Below are positions 54,447-62,409 of a stretch of 64,000 bases of DNA, piece by piece. The stretch is from Poindextera sp036272595 (GTDB taxonomy: Bacteria > Pseudomonadota > Alphaproteobacteria > Caulobacterales > Caulobacteraceae). The DNA lies in the NCBI GenBank assembly GCA_036272595.1, contig DATAYM010000048.1:12935-76934 (forward strand), in the 5' to 3' direction. Below the pieces are notes generated by a model. The model worked only from the letters and a program-made list of their open reading frames with translations. It was not told the DNA's origin and did no database searches. How positions within the stretch are numbered: the stretch's first letter is position 1; each line of letters begins with the position of its first letter. The translations under genes and the position numbers were made by a program.

Positions 54447-55892
54447 ATGAACGTCTTCTTCGGGGGTCTGGCGACCGAGACCAATTCGTTTTCCTCCATC
54501 CCGACCTCCGAGGCCGCCTTCGCGCTCGGCCAGCGGCGCGGCGAGGCGGTGTTCAGCGACCGCGGCATGTATGGCGAGATGGCCCGGCGGCTGCGCGAGC
54601 TGGCCGAGGCCGAAGGCGGCCGGGTGTCGCCGGGCCTGTTCGCCTTCGCCCAGCCTGGCGCGCCCACCGTGCAGGCGGTCTATGAGCGGCTGCGCGACGC
54701 CCTGCTGGACGATCTTCGCGCCGCCGCCCCGGTCGACGTGGTCATCCTCTTCCTGCACGGGGCGATGATTTCGCAGGCGACCTGGGACTGCGAGGGCGAG
54801 ATCCTCGGCCTGGTGCGCCAGATCGTCGGTCCGAAGACGCCGATCGGCGTGGTGCTGGACCCGCACGCCCACCTGACCGAGGCGATGGTGGCCGAGGCCA
54901 CGGTGCTCTGCTTCCAGAAGGAATATCCGCATACCGACGGGATGGAGCGGATGGAGGACGCCTGGCGCATCTGCCTCGGCGTCGCCAAGGGCGAATGCGC
55001 GCCGGTCGCCGCCGTGCACGACTGCAGGATGGTCTCGTTCTGGCCCACCCAGGGCGAGCCGATGCGCGGCTTCGTCGACCGCATGTCGGCGCTGGAAGGG
55101 CAGGGCGGCATCCTGTCGATTTCATTCGTACACGGATTTCCCTGGGGCGACACGCCGGTGACCGGGGCCAAGATGCTGGTCTATGCCGACGCCGATGCGG
55201 ACGCGGCCGCGGCCATGGCGGTGTCCCTCGGCCAGGAGATCTGGGACCTGCGTCACGAGACGATGATCCGGGAGGTCACACTGGACGCCGCGCTCGACCG
55301 GGTGGCGGCGACCAATGCCGGGCCCCTGGTGGTCGCCGACATCGCCGACAACGCCGGCGGCGGCGCGCCGGCCGACTCCACCTTCCTGCTGCGCGCCGTG
55401 CTCGACCGCGGCCTGACCGACGTGGGGTTCGCCATCCTCTACGACCCGCAGGCGGTGGCCTTCTGCCACGAGGTCGGCGTCGGCGCGGAGATCGACCTGC
55501 GCATCGGCGGCAAGCTCGGCCCGTCCTCCGGCGATCCGCTCGACGTGCGCGCCACGGTGCGGGGCCTGGCGCGCAAGGCGACCCAGGCGGGGCTCTCCGG
55601 CCTGGTCGGCCTTGGCGACGCCGCCTGGATCGAGGTGGCCGGCGTCCACGTCATCCTGGGCTCGGCGCGGGTGCAATGCTTCCATCCGACCGCCTTCACC
55701 GGGCTCGGTCTCGACCCGACCACCCTGAAGGCGCTGGTGGTCAAGTCCACCAACCACTTCCGCGCCGGCTTCGACCCGATCGCCGCCGACGTCATCTATG
55801 TCGACACCCCCGGCGCCATCCGCTCCGACTTCGCCAACATCCCCTACCAGCGCTTCAAATCGCCCTACTGGCCGAAGGTCGAGGCGCCCTGA
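54447..55892 (+). CDS. M81 family metallopeptidase (MlrC-like)
   Basis: The 481 aa protein has the MlrC N-terminus GGLATETNSFSSIPT, the metal-site segment LDPHAHLTEAMV, EYPHTDGMERM and VVADIADNAGGGAPADST. MlrC was named for opening microcystin fragments, but most relatives act on unknown compounds. The ATG at 54447 has GGAGGAAC six bases upstream. It is monocistronic, and a long hairpin begins 132 bases after its stop. Confidence 0.9.
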   Translation: MNVFFGGLATETNSFSSIPTSEAAFALGQRRGEAVFSDRGMYGEMARRLRELAEAEGGRVSPGLFAFAQPGAPTVQAVYERLRDALLDDLRAAAPVDVVILFLHGAMISQATWDCEGEILGLVRQIVGPKTPIGVVLDPHAHLTEAMVAEATVLCFQKEYPHTDGMERMEDAWRICLGVAKGECAPVAAVHDCRMVSFWPTQGEPMRGFVDRMSALEGQGGILSISFVHGFPWGDTPVTGAKMLVYADADADAAAAMAVSLGQEIWDLRHETMIREVTLDAALDRVAATNAGPLVVADIADNAGGGAPADSTFLLRAVLDRGLTDVGFAILYDPQAVAFCHEVGVGAEIDLRIGGKLGPSSGDPLDVRATVRGLARKATQAGLSGLVGLGDAAWIEVAGVHVILGSARVQCFHPTAFTGLGLDPTTLKALVVKSTNHFRAGFDPIAADVIYVDTPGAIRSDFANIPYQRFKSPYWPKVEAP

Positions 55893-56024
55893 ACCCGGGA
55901 ACGCCTACGCTTGTTCATTCGCGTTGAGCCGCGCCGAGCCGTCTAAGTCTTACCTGTCCACAGGTTAGTGATCTGCGATCGCGCGGGCGCGGCCGCCGCC
56001 CGGCCTGGCCGGTGCGGCGCTGGA

Positions 56025-56115
56025 GATTGTCCAGGGAAAAGGATGGCTAGCGTCGTTGGTTGTTGTGGTGGTGGTGGTGGTGGTTGGCGCCAGCCATCCT
56101 TGTCTCTGGACAATC
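56025..56115. repeat. Long hairpin with a GTG-repeat loop
   Basis: The outer stem is GATTGTCCAG (56025-56034) with CTGGACAATC (56106-56115), and the inner stem AAGGATGGCT (56039-56048) with AGCCATCCTT (56092-56101); all positions pair. A 4-base internal mismatch lies between them, and a 43-base loop rich in GTG/TGG closes it. It is the strongest single hairpin I see in the window. No T run follows, so a simple terminator is unlikely. Confidence 0.75.
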
Positions 56116-56340
56116 CGTATGGGTGTGTTGCTCCGGACTCTCGAGCGCGAGGGCGTCGAGCCCGATGAACGCCGTGTGCAGCGCCTGATGGTTGCCCCGT
56201 TCGGCGGTCATGACCGCGCCGCCCGACTTCAACCGCACCGCATGGCCAGCCATCAGAACCCCAACCGGCGCCGCCGAACCGCGCGCTGCAGACGCGCTGT
56301 CCGAACGGATCGATCGACCGGGGCTGTGACGGCTGAACAT
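56047..56340 (-). CDS. Doubtful small ORF with a hexahistidine C-terminus
   Basis: A 97-codon minus-strand ORF ends in NHHHHHHNNQRR, because the GTG repeat in the hairpin loop reads as CAC codons. The N-terminal part (GVLMAGHAVRLKSGGAVMTA) looks protein-like but I know no family. A His-rich tail could bind nickel or zinc, as in metallochaperones. The position inside a hairpin argues for chance coding. Confidence 0.25.
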   Translation of the reverse strand: MFSRHSPGRSIRSDSASAARGSAAPVGVLMAGHAVRLKSGGAVMTAERGNHQALHTAFIGLDALALESPEQHTHTDCPETRMAGANHHHHHHNNQRR

Positions 56341-56599
56341 GCGAGAGAGTAAAGCACGCGGGGGAGGAGCGTCAGGGATTTCCTGAACGGACGCCCGGCT
56401 CGGGCGGATGCGCGCCAGAAGTCACGGGAGGCTATGGAGGCAGAGGGGTCTCAACTCTCGATGCATGGTCCGAATTATCCGGCAGAGAATCCTCCCGAGC
56501 CATAGCGTCTGGCGCAACTATCTTGTGCACGGGATGCGGCTGGCGCTCGCTGAGGGGTTCGCACATCTTCAGCGGCGCGCTTCAGAGCGAAAGAATCTC

Positions 56600-57307
56600 A
56601 TGAGTCCATCGGACGACCTCCCCACGATCCTCCTTGTTGGCGCGTCGCGCGGCCTCGGCCTCGCCATGGCCGCCGAGTTTCTGAACAGGGGGTGGAAGGT
56701 CGTCGGGACAGTACAAGCAAGCGGTAGAACCGCATTGCACGATCTGGCGGATGAACATCAGGGCCGTATCGAGATCGAGTCCCTCGACGTTACGGACCCG
56801 AATCAGGTCACGGCGCTGCGTGACCGTCTCCGCGGTCGCAGCTTCGACGTCCTGTTTCACAACGCGGGCATCGCGACCGACAACCCGCGGGAGGTGGTCG
56901 GGCATGTCGCGACGGAGGTGTTCGTTCGCGTATTCCTCACCAATGCGCTGAGCCCGATGCGGGTCATAGAGGCCTATCAGGACCTTGTTCCAGCGGACGG
57001 GCTCATCGGCGTCATGTCGTGGGGAATGGGCAGCGTCAGCAACAACGAGCGGGGCGGCGCCGAAGTTTATCGCGGCAGCAAGGCCGCTCTAAACCAGTTC
57101 ATGCGCTGCTACGCCGCGCGACATGCTGGAGAGCCGCGCGCGCTGGTGCTGATGGCTCCTGGCTGGATCCGCACCGAATTGGGCGGCCCGGACGCGCCGT
57201 TTGGTATCGAGGAAGCCATTCCGAAAGTCGTGGACGTATTGCTCTCGCAGCGGGGCAAACCCGGTCTGCAATTTCTCGACCGTGAGGGAGACGCCGTTCC
57301 GTGGTGA
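56600..57307 (+). CDS. Short-chain dehydrogenase/reductase
   Basis: The 235 aa SDR has VGASRGLGLAMAAEF at the cofactor site, FHNAGIATDNPREV and the catalytic YRGSKAALNQF. The ATG at 56600 gives a family-like N-terminus; longer readings lack support. The C-terminus GGPDAPFGIEEAIPKVVDV fits the group that includes C-factor-like SDRs. The substrate is unknown. Confidence 0.83.
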   Translation: MSPSDDLPTILLVGASRGLGLAMAAEFLNRGWKVVGTVQASGRTALHDLADEHQGRIEIESLDVTDPNQVTALRDRLRGRSFDVLFHNAGIATDNPREVVGHVATEVFVRVFLTNALSPMRVIEAYQDLVPADGLIGVMSWGMGSVSNNERGGAEVYRGSKAALNQFMRCYAARHAGEPRALVLMAPGWIRTELGGPDAPFGIEEAIPKVVDVLLSQRGKPGLQFLDREGDAVPW

Positions 57308-57334
57308 ATGATTCGATTGGTTTTCGGCTGCCGT

Positions 57335-57350
57335 TACCGGCAAGCCGGTA
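57335..57350. repeat. Short inverted repeat after the SDR gene
   Basis: TACCGGCAAGCCGGTA has perfect 7-base arms and a 2-base loop, 28 bases after the SDR stop. No T run follows. It may be an operator for the next SDR gene or a weak mRNA end structure. Confidence 0.3.
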
Positions 57351-57502
57351 GAGGACGTCGCTTGTGTGAATTGGGACACCCCTGAGCACCACTGGAAGCG
57401 CCCCGCGTTTCCTCACTAGATCGCTCGCGGGTGTCTGGCGCTCGGCATCAGTCCGGCAGCCCAGGCGAACTTTAGGCCCCCCTAACATTCGGAGCTAGCA
57501 GG

Positions 57503-58306
57503 ATGAGACTGCAAGGCGCTCGCACCGTCATCATTGGAGGGGGCGGAGGCATAGGAGCGGCGATCGCCCGCAGGATCGGCGGACTTGGCGCGCAGGTGAT
57601 TGTCGCCGACGTCGATCTCGCCAGCGCCGAAACCGTGGCGCATGAGATCCGGTCGAACGGCAGCCGGGCTCGCGCCGTGGCGGCGGACATCGCCGTTGGC
57701 CGTGACTTGGACGCCCTCGTCGTCGAGGCGAACGATTGGCTGAGCGGTCGGGTCGACCTCCTCATCAACCATGCCGGGGTCGCCATCGGCGGTCACTGGG
57801 AGGCGATACCGGACGAGGAATGGGACCGCGTGCTCCACACGAACGTGACGGGCTTTGCCGCATCCACCCGGCGCTTCCTGCCCCTGATGGGGGGCGACAA
57901 CGAGAGCTGGATCGTCAATACATCCTCAAACCTGGGACTATTCCACGACCAGCCGTTGGCGGGACCCTACATCGCCTCCAAGAGCGCCATCATCGGCATG
58001 AGCCGCGCCTTGGCGGCGGCGCTCTCCGAGCGGAACATCGGGGTCTCCGTCTTATGCCCGGGGCTGACGGCCACGACCTTCTTCGCATCCGCAAGGCGCT
58101 ATGGGGTCGACGGGCAACCGCCTCAGGGCCCTGCGCAGGCGATGCCGCATGCACTGTCGCCTGAGGATGTGGCGCTCGCCCTGATCAAAGGGCTCGAAGC
58201 CCGCAAGTTCCTGATCAGCCTTGCGCCAGGGACACGAACCCGTCTCCTGCAGATGGCTGAAGCGGAACTCGCCCCGCGATCTGATCGCCTTGTGGGCCCC
58301 TTTTAG
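57503..58306 (+). CDS. Short-chain dehydrogenase/reductase
   Basis: The 267 aa SDR has the cofactor motif GGGGGIGAAIA (residues 12-22), LLINHAGVAIGG, and the catalytic tyrosine and lysine in GPYIASKSAIIG. It is in the same direction as the preceding SDR but separated by 195 bases. The convergent DoxX gene lies 10 bases beyond its stop. Codon use is a little less GC-biased than in the left part of the window. Confidence 0.85.
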   Translation: MRLQGARTVIIGGGGGIGAAIARRIGGLGAQVIVADVDLASAETVAHEIRSNGSRARAVAADIAVGRDLDALVVEANDWLSGRVDLLINHAGVAIGGHWEAIPDEEWDRVLHTNVTGFAASTRRFLPLMGGDNESWIVNTSSNLGLFHDQPLAGPYIASKSAIIGMSRALAAALSERNIGVSVLCPGLTATTFFASARRYGVDGQPPQGPAQAMPHALSPEDVALALIKGLEARKFLISLAPGTRTRLLQMAEAELAPRSDRLVGPF

Positions 58307-58316
58307 TTGAACGCCG

Positions 58317-58652
58317 CTATCCGCGGATCGTCACGGCCACCGCCACCGCAGTCAGGACGACCGCGCCTGGCAGATGGACCAATGCACGATGACGGATCAA
58401 CGTGATCATGGCAGCTGTCAGGATCACGATGCTAGCGATAGCGCCTGCCCGGGCAGTCGCTGGGATCAGCAGCAGCGATCCCGCGATGGCCTCAAGCCCG
58501 CCCGTCACCCGATGAAATCCGGCCGGATAGCCCCAACGCTCGAAGGAGTTGCGGACCGATCTAGGGCCGACGAAGTTGACCGCACCGGCCCCGATCATCA
58601 CGGCGCCGAGGACGAGCGTAAGCCCGACCGCGAGAAAATTGCTTCCCGGCAT
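58317..58652 (-). CDS. DoxX-like four-helix membrane protein
   Basis: The 111 aa protein has four hydrophobic segments, with GAGAVNFVGPRSVRNSFERWGYPAGFHRVTGGLE in the first loop region. That is the DoxX-like pattern (WGYP, TGGLE). DoxX-like proteins are small membrane proteins, some linked to redox homeostasis. It is on the same strand as the ester-cyclase-like gene, 42 bases downstream, and may share its promoter. Confidence 0.75.
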   Translation of the reverse strand: MPGSNFLAVGLTLVLGAVMIGAGAVNFVGPRSVRNSFERWGYPAGFHRVTGGLEAIAGSLLLIPATARAGAIASIVILTAAMITLIRHRALVHLPGAVVLTAVAVAVTIRG

Positions 58653-58694
58653 AGCTTCATTCTCATTTGCTGATTGTTGGGAGCCGCCGCGTCA

Positions 58695-59117
58695 TCACCG
58701 CTGGCCAAGCGGCGCCACGGCGCCGATCTGGGTGAAAATGTCGAGGGTGTTGAGTTCGTCCCAGTGCTCGACGAAACGTCCGTCCTCGACCCGCCAGATA
58801 TCGATCGAGCGCATGGCGAAGGCGTTGCCTGTCGCGGGATATCCGAGGAAGTTGCCTGTATGCGTCCCGTCGTAGAGGTAGCGGCCCACTAAGCGCGAGC
58901 CATCCGCCGACACGAAGACGTCTTCCGCAGACACCTTCAGGTCGGGTACGCCGGCGAAGATCGCGTCGAAGGTCTTCTTGACGCCTTCGGGACCTGGTTC
59001 GGCAAAGGCGTTGTGGTTCACGTAGCTGGGCGCGACGATCTCCTCGAAACGCGACACGTCGTGACCCGACACGATCTCGGCGAAAAGGTAGCCGAGCTCG
59101 ACAGGATCGATTGACAT
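58695..59117 (-). CDS. SnoaL-like ester cyclase / NTF2-fold protein
   Basis: The 140 aa protein has the SnoaL pattern: YVNHNAFAEPGPEGVKKTFDAIFAG, then HTGNFLGYPATGNAF and IDIWRVEDGRFVEHWDELN. Such NTF2-fold proteins catalyse ring closure or bind small molecules. It diverges from a TetR gene across a gap with two palindromes, so it is the likely target of that regulator. Confidence 0.85.
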   Translation of the reverse strand: MSIDPVELGYLFAEIVSGHDVSRFEEIVAPSYVNHNAFAEPGPEGVKKTFDAIFAGVPDLKVSAEDVFVSADGSRLVGRYLYDGTHTGNFLGYPATGNAFAMRSIDIWRVEDGRFVEHWDELNTLDIFTQIGAVAPLGQR

Positions 59118-59129
59118 TGGGGTTTAAAT

Positions 59130-59147
59130 CGAGACTAGTCGGTCTCG
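59130..59147. promoter_or_regulatory. TetR operator, imperfect copy
   Basis: CGAGACTAGTCGGTCTCG matches the perfect palindrome at 59162-59179 in its arms with two symmetry-breaking positions. It lies 12 bases ahead of the ester-cyclase start. Centre-to-centre spacing to the second copy is 32 bases, three helical turns. Confidence 0.75.
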
Positions 59148-59161
59148 CTTATCCTCCATAC

Positions 59162-59179
59162 CGAGACTGATCAGTCTCG
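59162..59179. promoter_or_regulatory. TetR operator, perfect palindrome
   Basis: CGAGACTGATCAGTCTCG is a perfect 18-base palindrome, 16 bases ahead of the TetR start codon. With the imperfect copy it controls the 78-base divergent promoter region, allowing one regulator to repress both directions. Confidence 0.82.
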
Positions 59180-59195
59180 TCAAGGCGGCCCTCCG

Positions 59196-59825
59196 ATGAC
59201 CACCGCTGCCACGCCGCGCCCGGGACGCGTTCTAGACCCCGCCAAGCGCGCCGCGATTCTCGAAGGCGCGCGCGCCGTGTTCTTGCGAGACGGGTTCGCG
59301 CAAGGCTCGATGGATGCGGTCGCAGCCGAAGCCGGCGTGGGCAAGCAGACCATCTATCGCCACTTCCGGTCGAAGGAAGCGCTGGTCGAAGCGCTGGTCG
59401 AGGCGATGTGCGAGCCGGAGGTCGTCCGACCGCAAACAAGGTCGCTGCCGGCAGGAGAGCGGCTTCGCGAGCTGCTACTGGCGTTCGCGGCCGGCGTTGC
59501 CAGTCCGGACAGCATCCGCCTCTACCGTGCTATCGTCGCCGAGGCCGATCGGATGCCGGGCTTGGGGCGCCTGTTCTGGAAGGCCGGACCGCGTCAGGTC
59601 CGAGCTGCAATCGCACAGCTATGGGCCGAAGAGCACGATGCGGCAACGGCGCCTGTCGTCGCCGAGCAGCTCGTTCAGCTCGCGCTAGGCGACGCGTATC
59701 AGGAGTTGGTCCTGGGGACCGGTTCGCCTGCGGCCCAGACCTTCGAACGTCAGGTCGATGCGGCGCTCGCACTCCTCGAAGTGACGTCGCGCCCCGCGAA
59801 ATCCACGAGGTCGCCGGACGCGTGA
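59196..59825 (+). CDS. TetR-family regulator
   Basis: The 209 aa protein has an N-terminal helix-turn-helix (AILEGARAVFLRDGFAQGSM, then GVGKQTIYRHFRSKEAL). Its C-terminal domain resembles the AefR/TetR_C_7-type group (RLYRAIVAEADRMPGLGRLF). It is transcribed away from the SnoaL/DoxX genes and probably represses both directions at the paired palindromes. Its 3' end runs into what may be the relic of another gene. Confidence 0.9.
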   Translation: MTTAATPRPGRVLDPAKRAAILEGARAVFLRDGFAQGSMDAVAAEAGVGKQTIYRHFRSKEALVEALVEAMCEPEVVRPQTRSLPAGERLRELLLAFAAGVASPDSIRLYRAIVAEADRMPGLGRLFWKAGPRQVRAAIAQLWAEEHDAATAPVVAEQLVQLALGDAYQELVLGTGSPAAQTFERQVDAALALLEVTSRPAKSTRSPDA

Positions 59826-59890
59826 AGCTCGACGGTGAGGTTTTCCACACCGGCGTCACGTTCAAGCTGAAGACTAAGGAGGCGATCTGA
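59795..59890 (+). pseudogene. Possible 3' relic of an unknown gene
   Basis: In a frame different from the TetR gene, the last 31 codons before TGA 59890 read like ordinary protein (REIHEVAGRVKLDGEVFHTG, then KLKTKEAI). It overlaps the TetR 3' end. It may be the tail of a gene whose front was lost when the TetR gene moved in. I do not recognise the family, and chance is possible. Confidence 0.25.
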
Positions 59891-60081
59891 GCAACTGGTC
59901 TGCTCCGGAACGTCCTGTCCGGAACCGGACCTTCCGAACGACCGAGAAGAGTCAGACTAGGCCGGGGGTGGTGGCGTGTGCCAACCTGTTTGGCCGCTGC
60001 ATGGCCGTTCGCGAGGCAGCGAAGAGCTGCTGACAGTTTGTCAGCGGCTCCGACGTCCAAGCGCGAAGGGGAGGGTCATAA

Positions 60082-61047
60082 TCAGTTGTGATGGAGAGCG
60101 GCGTTGAGCCCGGCCCAGGAGGTGTTGCGCGGAACGCATTCGAGAGCGCCCGTCTGTGAATTGCGGCGAAAAAGCAGGTTGGCGGCGCCAGAGAGCGTCA
60201 GAGCTTTGACCACTCTGCGGTCGGGGAAGGTCACGCGAGAACCGGCCGTCACATAACAGCCAGCCTCGATGACGCAGTTATCACCCAGCGATATGCCGGT
60301 CCCCGAGTTCGCCCCGAGCAAACAACGTTCGCCAATGGATACGACTTCGCGCCCACCACCTGAAAGCGTGCCCATGATCGACGCGCCACCGCCGATGTCG
60401 GTCTGATCGCCTACGACGACACCGGCGCTTATTCGCCCCTCGACCATGGATGCCCCGAGCGTGCCCGCGTTGAAGTTGCAGAAGCCCTCGTGCATCACGG
60501 TGGTTCCGGCCGCGAGGTGTGCGCCCAGGCGTACACGGTTGACGTCAGCTATTCTGACGCCTGCTGGCACCACGTAGTCCGTCATGCGCGGGATCTTGTC
60601 GATGCAGTAGACCTCGAACGCGGTGCGGGTCGAAATCGCGGTCGCGCGCGCGCCATCGACCTGGTCGACGGGCATGACGCCGAGGGACGTCCAAGCGACA
60701 TTCGAAAGCAGTTCGAAGAGGCCATCGAGGTTTGCGCCATGCGGCCGTATCAGCCGGCGGCTCAGAAGATGCAGGCGAAGGTACACATCGCGGGCGTCAA
60801 CGGGTGGTTGCTCAAGGCGAGCCGCCACCTTGATCGGAACGACGTCGACGCGCCGGAATTCGTCACGACCCGAAATATCGGCGAACTGGCGGCCAAGCTC
60901 GCTGACAATCTCCGCGCTAGAGATTGCCGCAATCTCAGTGGACTGCACATCCGGGCAGAGGGCTGTCTGCGGGTACCAGCCATCCAGTATCGCGCCGTCG
61001 TCGGCGAGGGTGGCAAATCCAATTCCGATCGCGCCCTGGCTGCTCAC
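60082..61047 (-). CDS. dapD: DapD-type tetrahydrodipicolinate N-succinyltransferase
   Basis: The 321 aa protein has a C-terminal left-handed beta-helix: GTTVMHEGFCNFNAGTLG, DQTDIGGGASIMGTLSGG and EVVSIGERCLLGANSGTGISLG. This matches the longer DapD variety known from Pseudomonas and Actinobacteria. It transfers succinyl from succinyl-CoA in lysine/diaminopimelate synthesis. The N-terminal 100 residues are less conserved. It stands alone among accessory genes, so it may be a second copy or act on another substrate. Confidence 0.78.
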   Translation of the reverse strand: MSSQGAIGIGFATLADDGAILDGWYPQTALCPDVQSTEIAAISSAEIVSELGRQFADISGRDEFRRVDVVPIKVAARLEQPPVDARDVYLRLHLLSRRLIRPHGANLDGLFELLSNVAWTSLGVMPVDQVDGARATAISTRTAFEVYCIDKIPRMTDYVVPAGVRIADVNRVRLGAHLAAGTTVMHEGFCNFNAGTLGASMVEGRISAGVVVGDQTDIGGGASIMGTLSGGGREVVSIGERCLLGANSGTGISLGDNCVIEAGCYVTAGSRVTFPDRRVVKALTLSGAANLLFRRNSQTGALECVPRNTSWAGLNAALHHN

Positions 61048-61135
61048 CGATGCGTCACCCTTTGCTTGCAGTTCGAGACTACCGTCGCCTAGACAGCCCC
61101 GCCAGATGTTGTGACGACCGTGACAACACAGCGTC

Positions 61136-61252
61136 CGACTTCGAGCCTTCTCGGACCTTCCGGGCGTCCCCTTGTGAGCCCCGGGGCCGCCAACGTCCGG
61201 TTTGCGGCAGGGAGCCGGCGGCCGCTTTCGACCCTTTGCGGACCTTCCGGAC
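61136..61252. repeat. Dispersed repeat, copy A
   Basis: A roughly 115-base unit with CTTGTGAGC, then TTTGCGGCAGGGAGCC, then CCGCTTTCGACCCTTTGCGG. It aligns along its whole length with copy B at 62286-62398, with small gaps. It fills the gap in front of the Imm50-like gene. The CCGCTTTCGACC core recurs at 63849-63861. Confidence 0.7.
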
Positions 61253-61281
61253 GCGGCTTAAGGTTCAGGTCAGGGGGCCGC

Positions 61282-61707
61282 ATGAACGTAGACCTACTTA
61301 ACCTGGTGCCCGGCGGGCCAGAGCTCCTGGCTTGGTTCGGCTACGCGCCACGCTTCCACGACGCGGAAGTGCTTGGGGTGATACTGGATCGCGAAGGAGC
61401 AACATGCGCCATAAAGGTCCACGGCTTCGAGATGACCAACGACGTTGATGCTCGTGGTTGCTTTGTTCTGACGAAGCATGTCGTTGTGACATTTGTCCTC
61501 GGAGAGCTCACTGAGATCGAGCTTGATGGCTTCAATTTTCAGAATGCGGTCATGGGGATAAGCATCGAGCGTGGCTCCGATGCGCAATTTCGCATGGAGA
61601 TCGATCCCGCATATGGCCTAGGCGGCGTCGTTGAAGGCCGCTCGCTTGAGATCGCGATCGCCCCGGGCACGCCACCGGGAAGCCAATATGCAAAACAGGC
61701 CGATTAA
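61282..61707 (+). CDS. Imm50-like orphan immunity protein
   Basis: The 141 aa protein has the layout I associate with immunity protein 50: FGYAPRFHDAEVLGVILDRE near the N-terminus, VDARGCFVLTKHVVVTFVLG, and LDGFNFQNAVMGISIE. The family call is from memory. No toxin gene, Rhs repeat or secretion gene is beside it. Immunity genes often survive alone in accessory regions. The ATG at 61282 follows AGGTCAGGGGG; the longer in-frame reading runs through repeat A and was rejected. Confidence 0.6.
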   Translation: MNVDLLNLVPGGPELLAWFGYAPRFHDAEVLGVILDREGATCAIKVHGFEMTNDVDARGCFVLTKHVVVTFVLGELTEIELDGFNFQNAVMGISIERGSDAQFRMEIDPAYGLGGVVEGRSLEIAIAPGTPPGSQYAKQAD

Positions 61708-61787
61708 CCGCTTTCCACCCGTCTGAGACTTTGGGAAGGTCAGCTTCCAGGTAGCTGCCAGCCGTTCTTCCGGCGTAACATCACCGG

Positions 61788-62282
61788 ATGAAGCTCGTCG
61801 GCATCGTCACAGTCCTAGCCCTCTCGTGCGCCTCGCTGCCCGCGCACGCACTTTGCATCTACAACGGGGTGAACAACGCTAAGACGACGATCGCAGAAGA
61901 GTTCAAGGATTCGATCTGGGTCATAAGAGGGAAGGTCCTCGCCGCCAGCGATCACGTTTCAGACGATGATGAATCATGGACGCTGTACCGGATCGAGGTC
62001 TTGCATGCTTACAAAGGTCATCCGCCAAAGACCTTGCCATTTTTCACATTCAGGGACAGCGGTGGCTTCTATATGGACCGGCCGTGGGCCCGACTTCCTG
62101 CCGGCCACGACGTGGGGGGCGACTACCTACTGTTCCTGAACCCGCTACCGATCCGCAACGACTTCCCGCCGCAAGCCAGGGATGCGTCGTTCGTGAACTA
62201 TAGCTGTGGCGTATCTGGACCGTGGCCTAGCGTTTCCTTATCAGATCGGAACCTACTGTCGGCTCTTGAGCAGGGGCGTTAA
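61788..62282 (+). CDS. Secreted hypothetical protein
   Basis: The 164 aa protein has a signal peptide (residues 1-21, AHA cleavage) and cysteines near both ends of the mature part (CIYNG, NYSCGVSG). The strand pattern VIRGKVLAASDH, YRIEVLHAYKGHPP and GGDYLLFLNP resembles small secreted OB-fold proteins. I assign no function. Its codon use is less GC-rich than the left half of the window. Confidence 0.6.
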   Translation: MKLVGIVTVLALSCASLPAHALCIYNGVNNAKTTIAEEFKDSIWVIRGKVLAASDHVSDDDESWTLYRIEVLHAYKGHPPKTLPFFTFRDSGGFYMDRPWARLPAGHDVGGDYLLFLNPLPIRNDFPPQARDASFVNYSCGVSGPWPSVSLSDRNLLSALEQGR

Positions 62283-62285
62283 GGC

Positions 62286-62398
62286 AGACTTCCACCCATC
62301 GCGGAGCTTCCGGAGGGCTGCTTGTGAGCTTTGGGCGCCGTCCGATTTGCCGCAGGAAGCCAGCGCCCGCTTTCGACCCATTGCGGACTCTTCGGCGC
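62286..62398. repeat. Dispersed repeat, copy B
   Basis: Direct copy of the unit at 61136-61252: CTTGTGAGC, then GATTTGCCGCAGGAAGCC, then CCGCTTTCGACCCATTGCGG. It lies just beyond the stop of the secreted-protein gene and just before the stop of the convergent membrane-protein gene. Confidence 0.7.
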
Positions 62399-62409
62399 AC
62401 CGCTGATGA

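Larger units (their letters stand above)
55893..56599. other. Long gene-poor gap after mlrC-like gene
   Basis: These 707 bases hold a strong hairpin (56025-56115) and one doubtful minus-strand ORF (56047-56340). Plus-strand ORFs across the GTG-repeat would give poly-valine and are not credible. From here rightward the third-position GC signal weakens and intergenic gaps lengthen. Confidence 0.5.

Noticed and set aside
56056..56352. Plus-strand ORF starting with poly-valine
   Set aside because: Produced by the GTG repeat in a hairpin loop; the remainder is not protein-like.
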